Positions 17,182 through 25,295 of a stretch of DNA of 64,000 nucleotides are shown in pieces; within the stretch, counting starts at the first letter, position 1; each line of letters begins with the position of its first letter. Below the pieces are notes generated by a model. The model was not told the origin of the DNA. It did not search any database and worked only from the letters and a program-made list of their open reading frames with translations. The DNA comes from FEN-1191 sp964528845. Lineage in GTDB: Bacteria > Pseudomonadota > Gammaproteobacteria > Steroidobacterales > Steroidobacteraceae. The DNA lies in the NCBI GenBank assembly GCA_964528845.1, contig CAZGVE010000001.1, forward strand, positions 124,001 to 188,000. The letters are read 5' to 3'. Both the position numbers and the translations under genes were made by a program.

Positions 17182-18939
17182 ATGTACCTGACGTTCTTCG
17201 GGCTGGCGGAAAAGCCGTTCTCGATCACGCCCGATCCGCGCTACCTGTACCTGAGTACCAGGCACGCGGATGCTCTGGCGCACCTGCTTTATGGCATCAA
17301 CGAGGCCGGCGGCTTCATCCAGCTGACCGGCGAGGTCGGGACCGGCAAGACCACGACCATCCGGACGCTCCTGGCACAGGCGCCGAAGGATGCCGAGATC
17401 GCGCTGATCCTCAACCCGCGCCTCTCCGCCACCGAGTTCCTGCGCACGCTATGCGAGGAACTCGGTGTCGGGCTCGCCCATGAGCCGGGCGAGGACACCA
17501 AGGACCTCGTCGACCCGCTCAACCGTTACCTGTTGCGCGCCCACGCGGCCGGACGGCGCGTGGTGCTGATCGTCGATGAGGCACAGAACCTCCGCACCGA
17601 GGTACTGGAACAGGTGCGGCTGCTGACCAACCTGGAGACCGAGACCGCCAAGCTGCTGCAGATCATATTGATCGGCCAGCCGGAGCTGCGCGTGCTGCTC
17701 GCACGCCAGGAGCTGCGGCAGCTCGCACAACGCATCACGGGCCGTTATCACCTCGATCCGCTCTCGCGTGACGAGACCGTGGCGTATGTGCGTCATCGGC
17801 TGCGTGTCGCCGGCGCGACCACCGACCTGTTCACGCCCGGAGCGCTGCGGGAAGTCCACCGGATTGCGGGCGGTATCCCGCGTGTGATCAACGTGATCTG
17901 CGATCGCGCGCTGCTCGGCGCCTATAGCGAGGACCTGCACCAGGTGCCGCTGCAGCTCGTGCGCCGCGCCGGCGCCGAAGTATTCGGTCAGGAATTGCGC
18001 GCGCCATGGCAGCCCTGGCTGGCCACGGCGCTGGCCGTCGCGATGCTGGCCGGCGGCGCGCGGCTGCTGTGGCCGGTCGCAGCGCCCGCCCCAGGGGCCG
18101 CGGCACGCGTGGCCGGGTCGTCGTCGCCGGGACACGCTGCCGGCGCAGCCATCGTACCCACTGGACTCGCACCCCTGGCCCGAATGGCTGATGCGGGAGC
18201 CGGGGCACCCGGCAATGCCGCGTTCGCAGCGGCGGTCCCCGCCGCCACGGCGCCCGGAACTGCTGCCGCGACTGCCGGGTCGGCCGCTCCGACGCTCGCG
18301 CAGCTGATCGCCGCGGACGCGAAGCATGGCGATTCCGACACAGCTTTCGGCGCGCTGTTCGCGCTATGGAACGCGCGCTACGTGCCAGGCCGGATCGACG
18401 GCTGCAGCCAGGCACTGGCGCAGGGACTGCAATGTCTGCTGCAACGCGGCTCTCTGGCGCAGCTGCGCCTGCTCAATCGCCCCGCGATCCTGATGCTGAC
18501 CGACGACGCCGGCGCGCCATTCCAGGTCGTGCTGCGCGCGCTTGGGCCGCAATCGGCACAGCTGCGGATCGGGGAGCAGGACGCGGACGTCGGTATCGTG
18601 GAACTCGACCGCTACTGGTACGGAGACTTCGTGCTGCTGTGGCGACCAGGCACAAAGGGGGGTATACGCGCGCTGACAGTCGGCATGCACGGCGCTCCCG
18701 TGCAGCAGCTGCGCACGCAGCTCGCGCGCTGGAGCGGCAGCGAAGACGCGTCCGGTGCCGGCGACGCCTTCGACGCCGGACTGCTGCGCCTGGTCGAGGA
18801 CTTTCAGCGAGCCAAGCACCTGGCAGTGGATGGGGTCGCTGGCATGGAAACCCAGGTGGCACTGGACGCCGCACTCGCGTCACCTGATTCGCCCGTGCTA
18901 CAACCGCGCCCGGCCCAGGCGTCCACGCGAGGCAACTGA
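17182..18939 (+). CDS. gspA: General secretion pathway protein A (ExeA-like ATPase)
   Basis: Inner-membrane ATPase of 585 aa that, with GspB, helps type II secretion secretin assemble through the peptidoglycan. Domains in order: AAA_22 ATPase (MYLTFFGLAEKPFSITPDPRY start; Walker A TGEVGTGKTTT about residue 50; Walker B VVLIVDEAQNL about residue 128), one membrane helix (WLATALAVAMLAGGARLLWPV, about 276-296), an Ala/Pro-rich linker, a C39-peptidase-like region (RIDGCSQALAQGLQCLLQRGSLAQL) and a C-terminal peptidoglycan-binding PG_binding_1 motif (LVEDFQRAKHLAVDGVAGMET). gspB overlaps its stop codon. No other gsp genes are in the window. Confidence 0.92.
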   Translation: MYLTFFGLAEKPFSITPDPRYLYLSTRHADALAHLLYGINEAGGFIQLTGEVGTGKTTTIRTLLAQAPKDAEIALILNPRLSATEFLRTLCEELGVGLAHEPGEDTKDLVDPLNRYLLRAHAAGRRVVLIVDEAQNLRTEVLEQVRLLTNLETETAKLLQIILIGQPELRVLLARQELRQLAQRITGRYHLDPLSRDETVAYVRHRLRVAGATTDLFTPGALREVHRIAGGIPRVINVICDRALLGAYSEDLHQVPLQLVRRAGAEVFGQELRAPWQPWLATALAVAMLAGGARLLWPVAAPAPGAAARVAGSSSPGHAAGAAIVPTGLAPLARMADAGAGAPGNAAFAAAVPAATAPGTAAATAGSAAPTLAQLIAADAKHGDSDTAFGALFALWNARYVPGRIDGCSQALAQGLQCLLQRGSLAQLRLLNRPAILMLTDDAGAPFQVVLRALGPQSAQLRIGEQDADVGIVELDRYWYGDFVLLWRPGTKGGIRALTVGMHGAPVQQLRTQLARWSGSEDASGAGDAFDAGLLRLVEDFQRAKHLAVDGVAGMETQVALDAALASPDSPVLQPRPAQASTRGN

Positions 18940-19622
18940 TGTCCTTCATCCTCGACGCGTTGAAAAAGGCGGAGGCGGAGCGTCAGCGACAGAGCGGACC
19001 CACGCTGCTCGAATTGCGCGTTACGGCGCCGCGTCGGCGCTGGCCGACCTGGAGCGTACTGATCGGCATCCTGCTGATCGCAAATATCGTTGTAGTGCTC
19101 GGTACGGCACTGCGGCCACGGCCCGCCCCCGAATCGCCCGCGGTGCCAGGCGCGCCGGCTCCGCCCGGCGCCGGCGCCGCAGCAACAGCAGCAGCAGCAC
19201 CGCAGACGCCGGCGGTCGGCGTCGTTCCGGCGCCATTCGCGGCGGGTGTCACCGCGGCCCCGGCAACCCCGGCAGTGCTGCCGATTGCCGTGCCGGCGGC
19301 CGCTATACTCGCGCCTGGCAGCGCGGGCGACGCGACACCGGAAGCCAATCCGGCTGACGAGCAACCGGCGCTGGCGCCTCCGGCAGCGTCGCGATCGGAA
19401 GCGGAGCTGCCGGCGTTGAGCGAACTGGGCGGCAACGTGCCCGCACTGCGGCTCGACCTGCACGTCTATGCGGAACGGCCGGCAGATCGGTACGCCTTGA
19501 TCAACATGCACAAGGCGCACGAGGGCGACATGCTGCCGGAAGGCGCTCGGGTCATCGCCATCGACCGTGACGGCGTCGAGCTCAGCTACCGCGGCACGCA
19601 GTTCATGCTGCGCCCGCAGTGA
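18939..19622 (+). CDS. gspB: General secretion pathway protein B
   Basis: Bitopic inner-membrane protein, 227 aa, partner of GspA. The N-terminus MSFILDALKKAEAERQR is the family hallmark; a membrane helix follows (WSVLIGILLIANIVVVLG, about residues 35-52), then an Ala/Pro-rich periplasmic linker of about 100 residues and the C-terminal GspB domain (PALRLDLHVYAERPADRYALINM to the end) that binds secretin regions. Its ATG overlaps the gspA stop codon by one base (TGATG), so the two are translationally coupled. Confidence 0.93.
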   Translation: MSFILDALKKAEAERQRQSGPTLLELRVTAPRRRWPTWSVLIGILLIANIVVVLGTALRPRPAPESPAVPGAPAPPGAGAAATAAAAPQTPAVGVVPAPFAAGVTAAPATPAVLPIAVPAAAILAPGSAGDATPEANPADEQPALAPPAASRSEAELPALSELGGNVPALRLDLHVYAERPADRYALINMHKAHEGDMLPEGARVIAIDRDGVELSYRGTQFMLRPQ

Positions 19623-19652
19623 TTGTGCTGCAACCGCAGCAACCCTGCCGCC

Positions 19653-19976
19653 TCAACTCTGTCGATCGGGAAACTGCACGCGGAGCCCATCAAGCGCGGG
19701 CTCGAGCACGATCTGGCAGCACAAGCGGCTGTTGGGACGTCGTTCAGCGGCGACGTTGCCGAGCATGAAACGCTCATCTTCTGACGGCGGCTTGAGCCTG
19801 CCCAGCCATTCTGCGGCCACGTAGCAGTGGCAGGTCGCGCAGGCGCAGTTGCCACCGCATTGGGCCTCGAGCCCCACGATTCCCGCATCCATTGCGCCGC
19901 GCATTACGGTCTGGCCGGAGGGCAGCTCCAGTTCGACTTCGCGGCCATCGGGTTCGGTGAAGCGCACGTGGGGCAT
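19653..19976 (-). CDS. [2Fe-2S] ferredoxin, adrenodoxin/putidaredoxin type
   Basis: Small electron carrier of 107 aa. The cluster ligands are Cys in CGGNCACATCH (first, seventh and tenth positions of the motif, with an extra Cys at the fifth) and a Cys in RLCCQI near residue 85. The spacing and the C-terminal strand LRVQFP define the adrenodoxin-like class that serves P450s, oxygenases or Fe-S assembly. No P450 or reductase is nearby, so the partner is unknown. It follows the GNAT gene by 21 bases on the same strand. Confidence 0.92.
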   Translation of the reverse strand: MPHVRFTEPDGREVELELPSGQTVMRGAMDAGIVGLEAQCGGNCACATCHCYVAAEWLGRLKPPSEDERFMLGNVAAERRPNSRLCCQIVLEPALDGLRVQFPDRQS

Positions 19977-19997
19977 GGGAGGCGGATGATAGCGCGC

Positions 19998-20456
19998 CTA
20001 GCGTGCCTCGAGTTCCTTGCGGAAGACGGTCCAACCCTCGTGCGGCCGCGCGCCGAAGCGGCGGTAGAACTCGATCGCCGCGTGGTTCCAGTCCAGCACC
20101 GCCCATTCCAGGCGGCCGCAGCCGCGCTCGATGGCCCGCTGTTCGACGGCGCGCAGCAGTGACGCACCTATGCCCCGGCCACGCAGCGCCGGGCGAACGA
20201 ACAGGTCCTCGAGGTACAGTCCCGGCCGGCACAGAAATGTCGAGTAATTGAAGCAGTACAGCGCGAACCCGCCGATCTGGCCGTTCCATTCCGCCAGCAG
20301 CGCTTCGGCATAGCGCGGCTCGCCAAACAGGTGCCGGCGCAGGTCCTCCGGATCGCCGCGCATCTGGTGTCGCAACTGCTCGAAATCCGCGAGCTCCCCG
20401 ATCAGCTGGTGGATGACCGGAACGTCCGCCGCTTCGGCGGCGCGCAAGCGCAGCAT
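19998..20456 (-). CDS. GNAT family N-acetyltransferase
   Basis: 152-aa GCN5-related acetyltransferase. Acetyl-CoA binding motif A is clear: LYLEDLFVRPALRGRGIGASLLRAV (V/I-x-R-x-x-R-G-x-G form, about residues 82-106), followed by LEWAVLDWNHAAIEFYRRFGARP, the usual beta5/alpha5 segment. The pattern resembles the diamine/thialysine acetyltransferase-like group (N-terminal MLRLRAAEAADVPVIHQLI). ATG 20456 is preferred because CAGGAG sits 6-7 bases upstream; a much longer open frame continues upstream but has no coding character. Substrate unknown. Confidence 0.88.
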   Translation of the reverse strand: MLRLRAAEAADVPVIHQLIGELADFEQLRHQMRGDPEDLRRHLFGEPRYAEALLAEWNGQIGGFALYCFNYSTFLCRPGLYLEDLFVRPALRGRGIGASLLRAVEQRAIERGCGRLEWAVLDWNHAAIEFYRRFGARPHEGWTVFRKELEAR

Positions 20457-20627
20457 GGCCAACTCCTGGCAGGTGAGGTACGTCACAGATTCGCTCTCGG
20501 CCTGCCCACCGCCGTCACACTTCCGGCGAAGGCAGCCAAGCCGAGGATTGTCCGCGCAGACAGACGGCATAGAGTCCGCGGGATCAGCCGTCATTGTGCC
20601 GGACCACGCCCGGAGGCCGAAAGAGCG

Positions 20628-21743
20628 ATGTCCCGACCCCCCGTCCCTGCCGGTCCCGGCACGCCTGCGGAGCCCGCCGCGGGACGCACGCACCGTGGCT
20701 TCGCCGGCCTGGTCGCAGGCGCCGTGACGATCGTCGCGATCGCCGATGATCCGGAACTTCTGGACGCCATTGCACGCGCAGGATCCGGGCACGATGTGGT
20801 GATCACTTCTCCCACGGCCGATCGCTTCGTCGACCAGCTCGTGGCCAACGGGGCCGCGATCGCAATCATCGATGCCGGCTGCGCGCCGCAGCCGCTCGCA
20901 GGTTTCATCGAGCGCATCCACGCGCAGTTTCCGCAGCTGCTGCTGATCCTGGCCGGCACTGCGACGCTGCAGGCGGCGTTCGCGAGCCGTCTGGTTGATG
21001 GCACGCTGTTTCGATTCGCACACAAGCCTGCCTCGGCTCAGCGCATGCAGCTGTTCATAGACGCTGCGCGTCGCCACCTCGAATCCGGCGAAGCAGGGGA
21101 GCCTGCGGCATCGGGCGCTGCGCCAGCGGATTCGGCACGCGCGCCACACCGGTTGCGCATCGCCGCCACAGGTGCGCTGGTGCCCGTGGCGCTGCTCGGG
21201 CTCGGCTGGTGGCAGCTGCACGCGGGAGCCGTGGGGCCCGGCGCCGCGATTCCTGTGGCCGCGCTCACGGCCCCCGCGCTCACGGCCCCCGCGCTCACGG
21301 CCCCCGCGCTACCTACCCGGCCGCCTCCGGTGGCACCTCCAGTCCTCGGCCCCGGCGCCGATCCACTCGCGTCCGACGCGGCCACGCGCACGGCGGCGAT
21401 GATTGCACCGCTCGACGCACTGCCTCCGGTACGGGCGGAGCTGGCCGCCGGACCGTTCCTGGAACTCGCCCGCGCGCGCCTCCAAAGCCACGAGCTGCTC
21501 GAACCGGCTGGCGACAGCGCGCTGTTCTACGTGCAGACCGCGCAGGCGCTCTCGCCCCAGGACACTGAAGTGGGCGCCACGGCGCTCGCGCTTGGCGAGG
21601 CACTGATCGCGCAGACACGCCAGGCCCTGAACACGGGAGACCTGGCAGCCGCGCGCCGCTGGCTCAAGGCCTGCACAGACTATCGCGTCAGCGAGAAATC
21701 CGTTGCCGAGCTGTCCGCGCGCCTGCAGCAGCTGACGCCATGA
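20628..21743 (+). CDS. Membrane-anchored receiver-domain protein
   Basis: 371-aa protein whose N-terminal half (about residues 30-145) reads as a response-regulator receiver: acidic pair in VAIADDPEL, candidate phospho-acceptor Asp in IAIIDAGCAP, Thr in LILAGTA and conserved Lys-Pro in RFAHKPAS. A single membrane helix follows (about residues 178-200, ALVPVALLGLGWWQL), then a Pro/Ala linker containing three perfect LTAPA repeats, and a helical TPR-like region (FLELARARLQSHELLEP, LFYVQTAQALSPQDTE) expected in the periplasm. The combination is unusual and I recognise no named family. ATG 20628 follows a GGAGG 11 bases upstream. The next two genes overlap it in series, so all three should act together. 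Confidence 0.65.
   Translation: MSRPPVPAGPGTPAEPAAGRTHRGFAGLVAGAVTIVAIADDPELLDAIARAGSGHDVVITSPTADRFVDQLVANGAAIAIIDAGCAPQPLAGFIERIHAQFPQLLLILAGTATLQAAFASRLVDGTLFRFAHKPASAQRMQLFIDAARRHLESGEAGEPAASGAAPADSARAPHRLRIAATGALVPVALLGLGWWQLHAGAVGPGAAIPVAALTAPALTAPALTAPALPTRPPPVAPPVLGPGADPLASDAATRTAAMIAPLDALPPVRAELAAGPFLELARARLQSHELLEPAGDSALFYVQTAQALSPQDTEVGATALALGEALIAQTRQALNTGDLAAARRWLKACTDYRVSEKSVAELSARLQQLTP
21261..21305. repeat. Three tandem 15-bp repeats in coding sequence
   Basis: Three perfect copies of GCGCTCACGGCCCCC (21261-21275, 21276-21290, 21291-21305), in frame, encode the Leu-Thr-Ala-Pro-Ala repeats in the linker after the membrane helix of the receiver-domain protein. Copy number may vary between strains. 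Confidence 0.85.
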
Positions 21744-23038
21744 AACCGCACATCCTCATCGTGGAGGCCGATCGCGAGCTGCGCGCATGGCTGCGGCACC
21801 ATATCGAGATACTCTGGCCGGACGGCAGGGTCGAAGACAGTGACATCGCGCAGTTCGAGGCGCGCCAGCAGAGCCCGAACGGCGAACTGCGCGGTCTGGA
21901 CCTGATCGTACTCGGAGCGAACTGCGGCGACGGGAGCGAGGACGCCGGTGCCGGTCTCGACGTGCTGCGCGGCACGCAGCGCCACCTGCGAATGCCGCCG
22001 ATCGTGATCGTCGCATCCGGTGGCAATGAGCTGAGTGCGGTGCGAGCGATCCGCATCGGCGCCATCGACTACCTGCCGCGCAGTCTACTCAATGCCCAGC
22101 GCCTGGCCACGTCGCTGCGCCTGAGTCTGAACCCGCCGCGTCGGCGCAGCGTGCCGCGTGCGCGGCCGGCCGGCAGCGCGCGGCGGCGCATCGACCCGTC
22201 CCACCTGGACCTGCCGCAGTACTCGATCCTGCACAAGCTCGGCGAGTCCGCTCGCGCGGTCGTCTACCTCGCGCACAGTGTCAGCCTGGGCCACAACGTG
22301 GCGCTCAAGATCAGCAAGCCGGGGCTCGAGGCTGGCGACGACGCGCAGGAATTTGCGCGTGAGTACGCTGCGATTTCCGCGCTGAACCATCCGTCCGTGG
22401 TCAGCATCTACGACTACGGATTCCACGACGGGCGCGAGTTCCTGGCGATGGAGTATTTCCCCTGCGGCGATCTCAAGACCCGGCTGCTGCAGCCGATCAC
22501 GACGCTCGAGAGCCTCGAATTCGCGCTACGCATCTGCGGCGCTCTCGAGGTCGTGCACGGCGCCGGGCTCGTGCATCGGGACCTCAAACCGCCGAATGTG
22601 ATGCTGCGCGAGGACAGCTCGGTCGTGCTCATAGACTTCGGGCTGGCCAAGCACCTCGACGGGGCGATGCAGAATACGGCGGTCGGCGTGCTGCGCGGCT
22701 CGCCCTACTACATGAGCCCGGAACAGGCCAGAGGCTTGCCCCTCGATGCCCGCAGCGACCTCTACAGCCTCGGAGTGCTCCTGTACGAGATGCTCACCGG
22801 CAGCAAGCCCTACCTGGGCAACAGCGCGGTCGAGGTCATGGAGCAGCACATTTCCGGGCAGCGCTTGGCTCTGCCCCCGGCGTGCGCCGCGCTCGAACCA
22901 TTGCTCGACCGGATGATGGCGCGCGAGCGCGAAGCACGCTTCCCCGACGCCGTTTCGGCCAGCGCGGCAATCACGACGGCCATGGAAGGGCTCACCGCGG
23001 TGGCGGAGCTGCCGATGGCCGCGGCGGTTGGCGCATGA
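21740..23038 (+). CDS. Pseudo-receiver / Ser-Thr protein kinase fusion
   Basis: 432-aa protein. Residues ~1-135 have a receiver fold (MKPHILIVEADREL start, PPIVIVASGGNE, GAIDYLPRS), but the phospho-acceptor Asp is replaced by Gly (LDLIVLGAN) and the conserved Lys by Arg, so it is probably not phosphorylated. Residues ~158-425 are a Hanks-type kinase: glycine-rich loop KLGESARAVVYLA, catalytic Lys in VALKIS, HRDLKPPN catalytic loop, DFGLAK, and the APE-equivalent SPEQARG, all intact. No membrane segment is visible, so it is cytoplasmic. Its ATG overlaps the upstream stop codon and its stop overlaps the next ATG (both ATGA). Related REC-kinase fusions are rare. Confidence 0.85.
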   Translation: MKPHILIVEADRELRAWLRHHIEILWPDGRVEDSDIAQFEARQQSPNGELRGLDLIVLGANCGDGSEDAGAGLDVLRGTQRHLRMPPIVIVASGGNELSAVRAIRIGAIDYLPRSLLNAQRLATSLRLSLNPPRRRSVPRARPAGSARRRIDPSHLDLPQYSILHKLGESARAVVYLAHSVSLGHNVALKISKPGLEAGDDAQEFAREYAAISALNHPSVVSIYDYGFHDGREFLAMEYFPCGDLKTRLLQPITTLESLEFALRICGALEVVHGAGLVHRDLKPPNVMLREDSSVVLIDFGLAKHLDGAMQNTAVGVLRGSPYYMSPEQARGLPLDARSDLYSLGVLLYEMLTGSKPYLGNSAVEVMEQHISGQRLALPPACAALEPLLDRMMAREREARFPDAVSASAAITTAMEGLTAVAELPMAAAVGA

Positions 23039-24093
23039 ACGATACGGCAATCCAGGCGCTCGATCCGAGCCTGCGACTCGAGCTCGAGACGCTGCGCGAC
23101 CAGCGCGACCTGTATCGCTCGCTGCTACTGGCTGAGCCCGCCGCGCTCGGCACCGGTATGACGCGCGCCCTCGAGACCGTCGAGCGGATCCGCCAGCGAC
23201 TGCGCTCCCCGACCCGTGAGAGCAGCGCCTTTCGCGGCAAGATCGAGGATCTGCTGGCCGAACTCGGTACGCTCGCGGATGCGCTCGTCGGCCTGCACCT
23301 GCCGACCGTAAGCCTGCGACTCGAGCAGGCGCAGAGCGCGCTGCGATCAGTCGAGCGCCGAGAGCCCCTCAGCGGCAACGACCTGCTGCCGGCAATGGTC
23401 GTGCTCGAAGAGCTGTGCAGCCACATTACGATTGCCGCCGACTGTGCGGCGGTCCACGTACCGCTTGAGGAGGACGAGCGCAATGCCGCTGAACTCGAGG
23501 CCAGCCAACGCCGCGCGCAACCAAAGCTTGCCGCCGCGCTGACGCAGCTGGCTGAAAAGTTCGCGCTCCAGCAGGATAAGCACGTCGCGCTCGTGACGAT
23601 GGGCCTGGAAGATATTCCCGAGCAGTGGATCAGCGTGCTGTTCGACGCTCTGGGCCAGCTGCTGCGCAACGCGATCGAGCACGGTATCGAGACGCCTGAC
23701 CAGCGGGTGGCGCACGGCAAGCCCGAGCTGGGCACGCTGGTGATCGAGTTCCTCGACCGGGGCGAGCACGGCTTCGAACTCAATATGCAGGACGACGGGC
23801 AGGGCCTGGATGCAGAGCGCATCGCACAGACCGCGGTCAGCCAGGGAATCCTCGACGCAGACACCCTTGAGGCCCTGGGCCCCTCGCGACTGGTCAGCCT
23901 GATCTTCCAGCCCGGCCTCACCACGGCGAAGGATAACGTGCACCGAGGCCAGGGGATGCAGATCGTGCGCGAGCACGTGCAGCGCCTGGGAGGCCGCATC
24001 CAGGTCGCCACCAAGCGCGGGCAGTTCACGCGCTACCGCGTGCACCTGCCGCGCGCAGCGACAGTCGAGCAGCCCACCGGACGCCGCGCTTGA
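23035..24093 (+). CDS. CheA-like histidine kinase ATPase domain protein without Hpt
   Basis: 352-aa soluble protein. The C-terminal ~190 residues are a CheA-type HATPase: N box LLRNAIEHGIETPDQRVAHGKPELG (about 213-236), G1 box DDGQGLDAERI, F-box-like LVSLIFQPGLTTAK and G2 box HRGQGMQIVREHVQRLGG. The N-terminal ~170 residues are helical (IRQRLRSPTRES, LEELCSHITIAAD) and may form a dimerisation bundle; I see no HPt motif (HxxKG), no SH3-like CheW domain and no HisKA box. It therefore has the ATPase but no recognisable histidine substrate domain. Third gene of the overlapping module, so it may phosphorylate or regulate the receiver protein or the kinase. Confidence 0.8.
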   Translation: MNDTAIQALDPSLRLELETLRDQRDLYRSLLLAEPAALGTGMTRALETVERIRQRLRSPTRESSAFRGKIEDLLAELGTLADALVGLHLPTVSLRLEQAQSALRSVERREPLSGNDLLPAMVVLEELCSHITIAADCAAVHVPLEEDERNAAELEASQRRAQPKLAAALTQLAEKFALQQDKHVALVTMGLEDIPEQWISVLFDALGQLLRNAIEHGIETPDQRVAHGKPELGTLVIEFLDRGEHGFELNMQDDGQGLDAERIAQTAVSQGILDADTLEALGPSRLVSLIFQPGLTTAKDNVHRGQGMQIVREHVQRLGGRIQVATKRGQFTRYRVHLPRAATVEQPTGRRA

Positions 24094-24118
24094 CACCAAA
24101 ATGACATGACGATGCAAT
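24090..24118 (+). promoter_or_regulatory. Candidate sigma70 promoter for the glycosyltransferase
   Basis: A perfect -35 element TTGACA at 24090-24095 overlaps the stop codon of the preceding gene. After 17 bases comes TGCAAT (24113-24118), which matches four of six -10 positions. It would start transcription about 20 bases before ATG 24143, separating the glycosyltransferase from the kinase module. Confidence 0.5.
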
Positions 24119-24142
24119 GCTGTATCGCCTCCGGGGTACAGC

Positions 24143-25288
24143 ATGCATGTAGTTGATACGACCCTGTTCTTCTCGCCGACCAGCGGCGGGGTGAAGCGGT
24201 ATCTGACGGCCAAGCATGCGTGGCTCAAGGCCAACAGCGCGCACCGTCACTCGATCCTGGTACCCGGTCCGCGCACCGAGCTGGTGCCCGGTGGTGTCAG
24301 CACGCTCGCGGGGCTGCGGCTGCCTGGCACGTTCAACTACCGGCTGCCGCTGTCGCTGCGCGCCTGGACATCGATGCTCTCGGCGCTCGAGCCGGACCTG
24401 ATCGAAGCCGGTGACCCGTTCCAACCGGCCTGGTGCACGTGGACCGTCGCGCGACGGCGCGGCATCCCGACCGTCGGGTTTTTCCATTCGGACCTCGCCA
24501 ATACGCTGGGCCGGCGTTTCGGCGGTGGTGTCGAGCGGGCGATGACGCGCTACCTGTGCGCCGTCTACGGCCGTTTCGACCTGGTGCTGACCCCGAGCCG
24601 GATGATGTGCGGCTATCTGCAACGCATCGGTCTCGCGCGCGCGACGCTGCAGCCGCTCGGCGTCGACACGGAGATCTTCTCGCCGGAGCGCCGCACGCTC
24701 GACCTGCGCCGCACGCTGGAACTTCCGGACGACGCGCGCCTGCTCATCTATGCGGGCCGGTTTTCCGAGGAGAAGAACATCCCAGTGCTGTGCCGCGCGA
24801 TGGCGCTGCTCGGCAAGCCCTACCACCTGCTGCTGGTGGGCGGCGGGCGCAGCGCACAGCCGAGCCACAACGTGACGGTGCTGCCGTACCGGCGCGACAG
24901 CGTCGAGCTCGCGCAGTGGCTCGCCTCGGCCGATGCGCTGCTGCATGCCGGCAGCAACGAAACCTTTGGCTTCGTGATCGCCGAGGCGATGGCCTGCGGC
25001 CGTCCGGTCGTTGGCGTGCGTGCGGGTTCCATCCCGGAGCTGGTCGACGAGCGCGTCGGGGAGTTGGCCGAGCTGGACGATCCCATCAGCCTCGCCGCTG
25101 CGGTGCGTCGCCTCTACGATCGGGGTCCCGAGGCGCTCGGGGCGGCGGCGCGCGAGCGCGCGCTGCAGCGCTTCACCTGGACGCATGCGATGCAGATGCA
25201 GCTCGCGAGCTATGCGAGCGTGATGGGTGTCGCGCGCAGCGGGCACGCCGCGCGCCCGGCAATGGAGTTCGGCTCCCCCGGCAGCTGA
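24143..25288 (+). CDS. Family 4 glycosyltransferase (GT-B fold)
   Basis: 381-aa retaining glycosyltransferase of the GT4 type, likely transferring a sugar from a nucleotide donor to a lipid or surface glycan. The N-terminal domain begins with MHVVDTTLFFSPTSGGVKRYL (glycine-rich acceptor loop); the C-terminal domain has LIYAGRFSEEKNIPVLCRAM, and the nucleotide-sugar motif SNETFGFVIAEAMACGRPVV (E-x7-E type, about residues 271-290) is intact. No membrane segments. It starts 49 bases after the signalling module and has a promoter-like sequence of its own. The 3' end faces the WD40 gene 7 bases away. Acceptor not deducible. Confidence 0.88.
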   Translation: MHVVDTTLFFSPTSGGVKRYLTAKHAWLKANSAHRHSILVPGPRTELVPGGVSTLAGLRLPGTFNYRLPLSLRAWTSMLSALEPDLIEAGDPFQPAWCTWTVARRRGIPTVGFFHSDLANTLGRRFGGGVERAMTRYLCAVYGRFDLVLTPSRMMCGYLQRIGLARATLQPLGVDTEIFSPERRTLDLRRTLELPDDARLLIYAGRFSEEKNIPVLCRAMALLGKPYHLLLVGGGRSAQPSHNVTVLPYRRDSVELAQWLASADALLHAGSNETFGFVIAEAMACGRPVVGVRAGSIPELVDERVGELAELDDPISLAAAVRRLYDRGPEALGAAARERALQRFTWTHAMQMQLASYASVMGVARSGHAARPAMEFGSPGS

Positions 25289-25295
25289 ACGCCGC

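Noticed and set aside
19622..19652. TGCTG/CAGCA stem between gspB and the ferredoxin gene as a terminator
   Set aside because: Stem of five pairs and no T-run; not a convincing intrinsic terminator.
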